Shown here: piece after piece, positions 1 to 5,839 of the stretch
How positions within the stretch are numbered: position 1 is the stretch's first letter
How the letters are laid out: each line of letters begins with the position of its first letter
Assembly (NCBI GenBank): GCA_015259305.1
Contig: JABZGO010000048.1
Coordinates: forward strand, 1-10,651
Direction of reading: 5' to 3'
Length of the DNA: 10,651 nt
DNA from: Alloprevotella tannerae
GTDB taxonomy: Bacteria; Bacteroidota; Bacteroidia; Bacteroidales; Bacteroidaceae
The notes under the pieces: generated by a model
Database searches by the model: none
The model's input: only the letters and a program-made list of their open reading frames with translations
Told to the model about the DNA's origin: nothing
Translations under genes and position numbers: made by a program

Positions 1-1299
1 ATACTCATTTGTGTTCTTCGGATTGCGAATAATGTAGGCCGTGTTGTCTCGACCTTCGATGTCGAAGGGCTGAAGTGCATACGTCCTCTCATCCTTTAGC
101 TCCTCAAGTTTCAGCCAGCCCAAGTAAGAGCGCTCGTAGGAAGTGAAAGCCACCGGCGTGGCAGCATTGTGGAGAGAGCAGCCAATGTCCATATGATCCC
201 AAAGGCCCATTGTCTTCAAGCGGTTGCGAACTGAAGGATCGCTGCCCGTATAGTAGCCGTCGGGCAAGCCTAATGCGTGGCCAAACTCATGCACAAAAAT
301 GTTAATGCCGGCAAGGCGTTTCTTTTTAACGCCGCCGCTTGTGTATTCATTCAACTCATTGCCGACAAAATAAGCGCCCACCTTCACGCCCTGATTGCCG
401 ATGGTGTAGCCGGAGTACATATAGTCGATGCCCGTCCATTGGTGCGGCCAAATATAATCGTCAGAGTTGCTGTCTGTAGAGTTCGCCTCGCCCGGTCCGG
501 CATACATAATGCTCACCAAAGGCACGCAACCCTTGTCAGCTTCAACATATTTGTTGAAATCTACGCCTTGTTCCGCCGCCAAATTGCAGGCTTCCTTGAC
601 AAGATCCAAGACGCGGACGTCATTACGCCCGTTGCTATTCTTTCCGTAATAAGCATAGCCGTGAGAAACCTTGACTTTCGCCACCACTTCAAAGGTCGGG
701 TCAAACAAACCCTGGCTCATTGCCAAGAAATAATCGCGAGCTGAGCCGTGCGTAAAAGGCTCGTCGTGATAGCCTTTCTCGTTTAGTTGGCGCGAAATCT
801 TCTCTGTGGTTATGGTATCGCCCAATTCTACGTCGGCATAGCTTACCAAGATGACGGGAATCGTGTGCTTGCCGACGCTACTCACAGCGCCGAAGCCTGA
901 AACGCCCCATTGGCCAAGCCCATCTCCATTGTTGCCGATCATCTTCGTGCGATGCTCCGGCAGAGATAAGAGTTGGTCTACTTGTTGAGCCGTATTTGAT
1001 AGCTTTTTGATCAATTTTAGTTCGGGAGCTTTGCGATCTTGCGGATTATGCGCCAACTGCTTGGTGGCAATAAGTTTGCCGTCCTTCACCTCTGCATAGT
1101 ATAAGCCGTTATCAGCTCCTCTTTGGAGGATCAGGCCATCGATTGTCGTATAATAACCAAAGCGTTCGTCGCCGCAACGATACACTGTGATTTCTGAGCC
1201 ATCAGCTTGGCGTAGCGTGAATGCATCCGGCCGTGGCGGAATCGCAAATGCGCTTACCTGCACAAGCACGAAAAGGCAAAATAGTAAAAAGTGTCTCAT
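1..1299 (-). CDS. Secreted M6-family zinc metalloprotease, 5' part (C-terminus beyond window)
   Basis: The minus strand reads without a stop for 433 codons from an ATG at 1299-1297 to the window edge, so the C-terminus is missing. Residues 1-19 form a signal peptide (hydrophobic core, then SAFA before IPPRPD), predicting export. Residues 20 to about 95 resemble the N-terminal region of Bacteroidetes M6 peptidases (RQADGSEITVYRCGDERFGYY, TTIDG). The catalytic domain has the usual landmarks in order: GSARDYFLAMSQGLFD, a YAYYGKN stretch, YAGPGEA, IWPHQW, then HEFGHALGLPD at residues 337-347 (+ positions 291-259). This is the HExxHxxGxxD zinc site, with H337, H341 and D347 as ligands and E338 as catalytic base. 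A Met-turn-like MGLWDHMD follows. Family known: secreted endopeptidases related to immune inhibitor A. Substrate and any type IX secretion C-terminal domain cannot be judged from this part. It diverges from dnaA and has its own promoter. Confidence 0.9.
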   Translation of the reverse strand, partial: MRHFLLFCLFVLVQVSAFAIPPRPDAFTLRQADGSEITVYRCGDERFGYYTTIDGLILQRGADNGLYYAEVKDGKLIATKQLAHNPQDRKAPELKLIKKLSNTAQQVDQLLSLPEHRTKMIGNNGDGLGQWGVSGFGAVSSVGKHTIPVILVSYADVELGDTITTEKISRQLNEKGYHDEPFTHGSARDYFLAMSQGLFDPTFEVVAKVKVSHGYAYYGKNSNGRNDVRVLDLVKEACNLAAEQGVDFNKYVEADKGCVPLVSIMYAGPGEANSTDSNSDDYIWPHQWTGIDYMYSGYTIGNQGVKVGAYFVGNELNEYTSGGVKKKRLAGINIFVHEFGHALGLPDGYYTGSDPSVRNRLKTMGLWDHMDIGCSLHNAATPVAFTSYERSYLGWLKLEELKDERTYALQPFDIEGRDNTAYIIRNPKNTNEY

Positions 1300-1321
1300 A
1301 AAAAGTTGTCCAAAATTTCTG

Positions 1322-1352
1322 CGAAAATAAAGATAAAAACATGACCATCAAA
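1322..1352 (-). promoter_or_regulatory. Bacteroidetes-type promoter for the M6 metalloprotease
   Basis: On the minus strand TTTG (1352-1349) is followed after 19 nt by TATTTTCG (1329-1322), a TAnnTTnG -7 element. Transcription would start about 15-20 nt before the ATG at 1299, giving a short leader. Prediction by consensus only. Confidence 0.55.
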
Positions 1353-1593
1353 GTGGAACAATTACAAATCAAATCTTTCGTTCGAAATTTAACACTTTAT
1401 TTCTATCTGCTCCTACGTTTTGTCTTGCCAACTTGAAGCAATTATCCAAACCTTTTGGGTCCGATTCGATAGGAGCTGAATTTTTGTATTAAGCAAATGG
1501 AGATCAGAAGAATAAGCTTTTCCGGTCTCGAATAATGATGCTTCTGCAGTCGTTTTCGAGGCAATATTTGTCGGCAAAAAAGGAAGTTCCATC

Positions 1594-1624
1594 TTGTTGT
1601 CCTCAAAAGTTTTTACCAATTTTG
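1594..1624 (+). promoter_or_regulatory. Bacteroidetes-type promoter for dnaA
   Basis: TTG at 1594-1596, a 20-nt spacer, then CAATTTTG at 1617-1624 (one mismatch to TAnnTTTG). The predicted start near 1630 leaves a leader of about 26 nt before the ATG at 1657. It also argues against beginning the protein at the in-frame TTG at 1594, which would lie inside the promoter. Confidence 0.45.
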
Positions 1625-1656
1625 CAGACGCTCTTCGGAAAAGATTGAAGTTTGTA

Positions 1657-2976
1657 ATGTCACAGAATAAATGGGATCTTTGTATTAAGACTTTGCAAGC
1701 ACATTTGTCGGAACAAGCTTTCCGCACGTGGTTTGCTTATTTGAAGTTTGTCAGCCTTGACGCCGACAAACTCGTGATTGGTGCACCCAATAAGTTTGTG
1801 ATCGATTACATAGAAGGCAACTATCTCGCTTTGTTGCAAACTAGCATCAAAGCCCATTTTGGTAATGTTAAGGTAGCTTATTCTTTTCCGAAAGAAGGTG
1901 AGGCACCCCGTCGCGAAAAGGTCGAAAAGGTCGAAGAAGCTCCCCGCCGCGAGCGATTAGATCCACAACTCAATCGCGATTATACCTTTAAGGCTTTCGT
2001 CGAAGGTCGTGCCAACAAATTAGCGCGCGTTATCGGCTTAGCCATTGCCAAAGAGCCCGGAAAACCTGCCTTCAATCCTTTTTTTCTTTACGGCCCCAGC
2101 GGCGTAGGTAAGACGCATTTGGTCAACGCCATTGGCTTACGGATTCTCGAATCACAGCCCGAGCGGCGCGTGTTATACGTACCGGCCCACTTGTTTAAGA
2201 CGCAGTATACCGACTCCGTCCTTCACAATACGATCAACGACTTTATCCATTTTTACCAAACGATAGACGTCCTGATCATCGACGATATACAAGAGATCAC
2301 CACAGCTAAAACGCAGCAAGCCTTTTTCCATATCTTCAATCACTTGCAACAGAACGGCCGACAGATTATTATCACTTGCGATCGCGCCCCTGTTGATTTC
2401 GAAGGCATTGAAGAACGTATGCTTACGCGCTTCAAATGGGGCACGGTGACGGAAATGGAAAAGCCCGACGTTGCCCTTCGGCGCGCCATACTCACGGCAA
2501 AAATCAAGCGCGACGGCTTAAAATTTCCGCCCGATGTGATTGATTATATCGCCAACAATGTAGAGAGCAGCGTGCGCGAACTTCAAGGCATTGTCAATTC
2601 GATTATGGCTTATTCCGTCGTGGACAACTGCGACATTTGCCAAGATCTGGTCGAGAAAGTCGTGGCGCGGGCGGTTAATCTTGAGAAACACGAGCTGACG
2701 CTCGATGATATTGTCAAAGCCGTCTGCAAACGCTACAACGTCAAGTTGAAAGACGTCAATTCAAAGAGTCGCAAGCAGGGCATCGTCTTGGCACGCCAGT
2801 TGGCGATGTTCCTCTCCCACAAATATACGACGCTTCCTTACTCGCAAATAGGTCATTTGATCGGGCGTAAGGATCATTCTACGGTATTGCACGCCTGCAA
2901 TACGATTTCCAACCGTATAACAACCGACAAAAACTTCCGACGCGAGGTGGAGGAATTGGAGTCTGCGTTAAAGTAG
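1657..2976 (+). CDS. dnaA: Chromosomal replication initiator protein DnaA
   Basis: 439-residue DnaA, the AAA+ ATPase that binds DnaA boxes and unwinds the replication origin. Domain I is residues 1-75 (TWFAYLKFV and a KFVIDYIEGNY stretch). Domain II is a short charged linker (about 78-105) with an internal duplication, EAPRREK and EAPRRER. Domain III has YTFKAFVEGRAN, Walker A GPSGVGKT (146-153), Walker B VLIIDDIQ (205-212), sensor 1 IIITCDR (237-243), the box VII arginine in MLTRFKWG (R258) and sensor 2 VRELQG (R307). Domain IV ends with the DNA-binding signature RKDHSTVLHACNTI (404-417), close to the usual GGRDHSTV. The reading frame is open upstream to a TTG at 1594. I chose the ATG at 1657 because it starts a standard domain I (MSQNKWDLCIKTL) and follows the promoter. 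No Shine-Dalgarno is visible. No DnaA-box cluster was seen beside the gene, so oriC is probably elsewhere. Confidence 0.95.
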   Translation: MSQNKWDLCIKTLQAHLSEQAFRTWFAYLKFVSLDADKLVIGAPNKFVIDYIEGNYLALLQTSIKAHFGNVKVAYSFPKEGEAPRREKVEKVEEAPRRERLDPQLNRDYTFKAFVEGRANKLARVIGLAIAKEPGKPAFNPFFLYGPSGVGKTHLVNAIGLRILESQPERRVLYVPAHLFKTQYTDSVLHNTINDFIHFYQTIDVLIIDDIQEITTAKTQQAFFHIFNHLQQNGRQIIITCDRAPVDFEGIEERMLTRFKWGTVTEMEKPDVALRRAILTAKIKRDGLKFPPDVIDYIANNVESSVRELQGIVNSIMAYSVVDNCDICQDLVEKVVARAVNLEKHELTLDDIVKAVCKRYNVKLKDVNSKSRKQGIVLARQLAMFLSHKYTTLPYSQIGHLIGRKDHSTVLHACNTISNRITTDKNFRREVEELESALK

Positions 2977-2978
2977 AT

Positions 2979-3022
2979 CCAAGGCCCGGCCGCTTGGCGC
3001 TTCGTTTCCTTTCGCGCCAAGC
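2979..3022 (+). other. Alternative hairpins between dnaA and recQ
   Basis: A perfect 9-bp inverted repeat, GCTTGGCGC (2992-3000) and GCGCCAAGC (3014-3022), encloses a 13-nt loop right after the dnaA stop. A competing 5-bp pairing, CCAAG (2979-2983) with CTTGG (2993-2997), uses part of the same left arm. No T-tract follows, so it is not a standard intrinsic terminator. It may protect the 3' end of the dnaA mRNA or act as a weak pause before recQ. Confidence 0.4.
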
Positions 3023-3069
3023 CGAAAATCGTTGCGCCGCTCCATATACATATATATAACAGACCACCG

Positions 3070-4893
3070 ATGATGACCCCGCGCGAAGCTTTGAAGAAAT
3101 ACTTCGGCTATTCCGACTTCCGCCCACTGCAAGAAGATATCGTAGCCACTACGCTTGCGGGCATCGACTCGCTGGTACTGATGCCTACGGGCGGCGGAAA
3201 ATCCATTTGCTTCCAGTTGCCGGCCCTCTTGTTGCCGGGCGTGACGCTGGTGGTCTCTCCCCTGATTTCTTTGATGCAAGACCAGGTGGAGAACCTGCGT
3301 GAAGCAGGCATCCCCGCTTGTGCTTTGAATAGCAACCAGACGGCCGATGAGCAACTCCGGCTGCGACGCGCCTGCCTTGATGGTCGCGTGAAGTTGCTAT
3401 ATATGGCGCCCGAGACCGTATTTAAGGAATTGGACCAACTACTCGCTGCTTTGCCGATCAGCTTGGTGGCTATTGACGAGGCGCATTGCGTAAGTCAGTG
3501 GGGCCACGACTTCCGTCCTGAATATGTCCAACTGGGTACGCTCCGCAAAGCCTTTGGCAGCGCCCCCTTCATGGCTCTTACGGCCACGGCCGACGAGGTG
3601 ACGCGGCAAGATATTCGCGAGCGCCTCAACCTGCATTCGCCCCGCGTTTTCATTTCTTCGTTCGATCGCCCGAATCTTTCGCTCAACGTCTTCCGCGGCT
3701 TAAACGGTGCGGAGAAACTCAAGGCTATCAATCGCTTCCTCGGCATACGCGCCGGCGAAAGCGGGATTATTTACTGCCTATCGCGGAAAACGACGGAGCA
3801 ACTGGCCGAAAAACTCGAGGCTTTGGGCGTATCGGCGCGCCCCTACCACGCAGGTTTGTCGGCCGATAAGCGCCGCGAGACGCAACGGGCTTTTATTGCC
3901 GACCAATTACGGGTGGTCGTGGCCACCATCGCCTTTGGAATGGGCATAGATAAAAGCAATGTGCGCTGGGTCATTCATTATAATTTGCCCAAGAGCATTG
4001 AGAGTTATTACCAAGAAATCGGGCGTGCCGGTCGCGATGGCGACCCTGCCGATACTTTGCTCTTTTACAACTACGCCGACATCGTGCAATTGGAGAAGTT
4101 TGCGCGCGAAAGCCACTTACGCGAGATCAATTTGGAGCGCCTCGACCGCATGCGCGAGTATGCCGAATCCAATGTTTGCCGCCGACGCATCCTCTTAAAT
4201 TATTTTGGCGAAGTATCTGCCGCCGACTGTGGCAATTGCGACGTCTGCAAGAGTCCGCCCGAGCGCTTCGATGGCACGCGCGAGGCGCAGATGGCTTTGA
4301 GTGCGATTGTGCGCAGCGGAGAGCGGATTTCTATGCCCGTAGTCGTGGATATTTTGCGCGCAGTTTACTCTCCCGCCGTGAAAGAAGAAGGCTACGACCA
4401 ACTGAAAACTTTTGGCGTAGGCCGCGCTTTGAGTGCAGCAACTTGGCGCGATTATCTCTTGCAATGTTTGCAAATGGGACTCTTTACCATCAATTACGCT
4501 GACCAACTCCATCTGCAAGTGACCGAGCTTGGGCGCGACGTCCTCTATGGGCGCAGTTCGATTATGCTGGCTGTTTATCGCCCGCCCGAGCGTGTGGAAA
4601 AGCCGGCGAAGAAGAAAGGGCGAAAGTCGCGCGCGTCCCAATCCGCCGATGTGGAGGCCGATTTGCAACAAATGGAGGTCGATAAAAATCTCTTTGAGCG
4701 CTTGCGTGCCCTTCGCTTAGAGTTGGCCAACAAACAAGGCTATCCCCCTTACATTATAATGAGTGACCGCACGCTGCGCCTCTTGGCTACAATTCGTCCG
4801 AAGACCTTGGACGAATTGAGCAATATCTCCGGTATCGGCGAGTATAAGCGCGATAAATACGGTCCGGCTTTCTTGAAAGTGATCAACGCCTAA
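3070..4893 (+). CDS. recQ: ATP-dependent DNA helicase RecQ
   Basis: 607-residue RecQ of full domain set. It is a 3'-to-5' DNA helicase acting in recombination and replication-fork repair. Visible in order: motif 0 (FRPLQ, 17-21), Walker A PTGGGKS (39-45, K44), DEAH box (136-139) followed by the RecQ aromatic-rich loop CVSQWGHDFRPEY, motif III ALTATA (169-174), motif V ATIAFGMGIDK (285-295) and motif VI QEIGRAGRDG (315-324). The zinc-binding subdomain has four cysteines at 370, 387, 390 and 393. A winged-helix RQC domain spans about 400-500, and a basic linker (KPAKKKGRKSR, 511-521) leads to a C-terminal HRDC domain (about 538-607, with NISGIGEYKRDKYG). Two ATGs are adjacent (3070 and 3073); the first was taken, and the choice is not decided by any ribosome binding site. 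It lies 93 nt after dnaA on the same strand and may be co-transcribed, as no convincing promoter was found between them. Confidence 0.97.
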   Translation: MMTPREALKKYFGYSDFRPLQEDIVATTLAGIDSLVLMPTGGGKSICFQLPALLLPGVTLVVSPLISLMQDQVENLREAGIPACALNSNQTADEQLRLRRACLDGRVKLLYMAPETVFKELDQLLAALPISLVAIDEAHCVSQWGHDFRPEYVQLGTLRKAFGSAPFMALTATADEVTRQDIRERLNLHSPRVFISSFDRPNLSLNVFRGLNGAEKLKAINRFLGIRAGESGIIYCLSRKTTEQLAEKLEALGVSARPYHAGLSADKRRETQRAFIADQLRVVVATIAFGMGIDKSNVRWVIHYNLPKSIESYYQEIGRAGRDGDPADTLLFYNYADIVQLEKFARESHLREINLERLDRMREYAESNVCRRRILLNYFGEVSAADCGNCDVCKSPPERFDGTREAQMALSAIVRSGERISMPVVVDILRAVYSPAVKEEGYDQLKTFGVGRALSAATWRDYLLQCLQMGLFTINYADQLHLQVTELGRDVLYGRSSIMLAVYRPPERVEKPAKKKGRKSRASQSADVEADLQQMEVDKNLFERLRALRLELANKQGYPPYIIMSDRTLRLLATIRPKTLDELSNISGIGEYKRDKYGPAFLKVINA

Positions 4894-4899
4894 GCCCCC

Positions 4900-4966
4900 G
4901 CCGCTCGGCGAAGCCCACGAGCGACGAACCGACTTCTCGCTTTGCTGAGCGGCAGTATGCTTTTTA
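4900..4966 (+). terminator. Possible terminator after recQ
   Basis: GCCGCTC (4900-4906) can pair with GAGCGGC (4947-4953). A smaller hairpin, CGCT/AGCG, lies just before the right arm, and a TTTTT run follows at 4961-4965. The T-run is separated from the stem by 7 nt and the outer loop is long, so this is a weak candidate for ending recQ transcription. Confidence 0.3.
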
Positions 4967-5202
4967 GCAAACGAAGTAGCGCTTGTCGCCCTTCATCTCT
5001 ATCTTTTTACATCCTTTTCTTCATCCTTTTATACAGACCATCTGCCACCTTATCGCTTGGCAGGCACAGCTGTCGTGCCATCCTTTTATCAGCATCCACA
5101 AATCTTTGGATGAGCAAAATTCCGTCTCATTTTTCTGCGGTCAAGACTTTGACAAGAAGCGCGTGGCACGCTGTTCGTCACCCCTAAGTCTGACGCGCGT
5201 AG

Positions 5203-5222
5203 TTTTTTATCACGATAAAAAA
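5203..5222. repeat. AT-rich perfect palindrome
   Basis: TTTTTTATC (5203-5211) and GATAAAAAA (5214-5222) form 9-bp perfect arms around a 2-nt centre. It follows a GCGCGT/ACGCGC hairpin and overlaps the first 22-bp repeat unit. It could serve as T-tracts for termination in both directions, or as a protein site. Confidence 0.5.
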
Positions 5223-5289
5223 GGTTTGCGCTCACGATAACAAAGGCTTACGCTCGTGATGAAAAAGGTTTGCGCTCGCGATGAAAAAG
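5211..5289. repeat. 22-bp tandem repeat, about 3.5 copies
   Basis: Units start at 5211, 5233, 5255 and 5277 (the last partial). The shared core is (C)nnGATaAnAAAGGnTTnCGCT: unit 1 has AAGGTTTGCGCT, unit 2 AAGGCTTACGCT, unit 3 AAGGTTTGCGCT, and unit 4 keeps only CGCGATGAAAAAG. The units are direct and contiguous with no spacer, so this is not a CRISPR array. The period of 22 is not a multiple of three, which argues against a protein repeat. Confidence 0.75.
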
Positions 5290-5333
5290 CGAGTAGCGGA
5301 GATTTTTTGTGTGCGAAACGGCGTTTGTCTCCG

Positions 5334-5435
5334 AGCGTTTATGCGTAAGCAGCACTTTGTTTCCGGCCTTTCTTGACCTGACTCCAATCGTTCGCCTCGT
5401 TTCGCAGGTACAAGAAAAGCGTTTATGCGTAAGCA
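5334..5435. repeat. Pair of 18-bp direct repeats
   Basis: AGCGTTTATGCGTAAGCA occurs exactly at 5334-5351 and again at 5418-5435, 84 nt apart. Each contains a small hairpin (GTTTA-TGCG-TAAGC). Between and around them, TGCGAAACG (5312-5320) and CGTTTCGCA (5398-5406) form a 9-bp inverted repeat. The function is unknown; dispersed intergenic repeats are the likeliest origin. Confidence 0.7.
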
Positions 5436-5638
5436 TCTTTATTTTTTACTTCATCGCCGCGCCTTGGTCTGATCAGGGCGTGTGGAGGCGGCTTGTCCTG
5501 ATGTTCGTGCAGTATCTGCGGCGCGCAAGGCTTGAAGAAGTCTGCCGCTTCGAGGGGGCTAAAAAGGCCGCTTCAGGCGTAAAGCGTTACGTCTTTTGCC
5601 TTGAACAGAGACGATATCGGAGAAACGGCGATGAAAAC

Positions 5639-5670
5639 ATTGGCCGTTATACTTTTTCGCTGTATCTTTG
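5639..5670 (+). promoter_or_regulatory. Bacteroidetes-type promoter of the thiamine operon
   Basis: ATTG at 5639-5642, a 20-nt spacer, then TATCTTTG at 5663-5670, an exact TAnnTTTG match. Transcription would begin close to 5677-5681, just where the riboswitch helix P1 starts, so the leader RNA would consist almost wholly of the aptamer. Confidence 0.7.
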
Positions 5671-5680
5671 CCGCGAATAA

Positions 5681-5832
5681 TAATTTAGGGGTGCCTACTC
5701 GTGCCTTGCGGACGCTTTGCGCCGTGAGCTATTCGGTTGAAGCAGTGAGCTGACGAACACGAGCTCCGCGGGGAGCGGCTGAGAACAAACCCTTATAACC
5801 TGATCCGGGTAATGCCGGCGAAGAGAAAATTA
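5681..5832 (+). promoter_or_regulatory. TPP (THI-box) riboswitch with enlarged P3 arm
   Basis: Senses thiamine pyrophosphate and represses the thiamine-uptake genes. Conserved blocks are present: AGGGGTGCC (5687-5695), GGCTGAGA (5777-5784), ACCCTTATAACCTGATCCGG, and GGTAATGCCGGCG ending at 5820. P1 would be TAATTT (5681-5686) with AAATTA (5827-5832). P2 pairs TAGGGGT with ACCCTTA, and P5 is CCGG-GTAATG-CCGG. The region between the first two blocks (about 80 nt) is a much enlarged P3: CTCGTG (5698-5703) pairs with CACGAG (5758-5763), with further small hairpins at 5709-5724 and 5764-5775. The 3' block reads GCGAAGAGAA rather than the common GCGnAGGGA. P1 closes 7 nt before the ATG at 5840 and no terminator lies between, so control of translation is inferred. 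Confidence 0.93.
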
Positions 5833-5839
5833 CTGTTAT

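Larger units (their letters stand above)
4894..5638. other. Long gene-poor intergenic region with repeats
   Basis: About 745 nt between recQ and the thiamine operon promoter. Short open frames exist on both strands, but their translations are low-complexity or arise from repeats and match no family I recognise. It holds a pyrimidine-rich stretch (about 4987-5034) with CATCCTTTT at 5010, 5022 and 5079. It also holds a hairpin (GCGCGT 5159-5164 with ACGCGC 5193-5198, then a T6 run), an AT palindrome, a 22-bp tandem repeat and an 18-bp direct repeat. No tRNA, rRNA or transposase was seen. Confidence 0.6.

Noticed and set aside
277..744. Plus-strand open frame of 155 codons
   Set aside because: It lies antisense to the M6 metalloprotease, including its HExxH site, and its translation has no recognisable family; it is a shadow.
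1300..1656. Possible replication origin next to dnaA
   Set aside because: Only one weak DnaA-box-like sequence (TTATCCAAA, 1442-1450) was found and no cluster or AT-rich unwinding element, so oriC is not supported here.
1413..1727. Minus-strand open frame of 104 codons over the dnaA promoter and start
   Set aside because: No recognisable domain; it overlaps the dnaA promoter and coding start and has no promoter of its own that I can see.
4942..5240. Two overlapping short frames after recQ
   Set aside because: Their hydrophobic look comes from the pyrimidine-rich stretch and CATCCTTTT repeats; no start signal or homology is visible.
5309..5680. Plus-strand open frame of 123 codons before the riboswitch
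   Set aside because: Its translation is built on the 18-bp repeats (ERLCVS, KRLCVS), ends inside the thiamine promoter and shows no family features.
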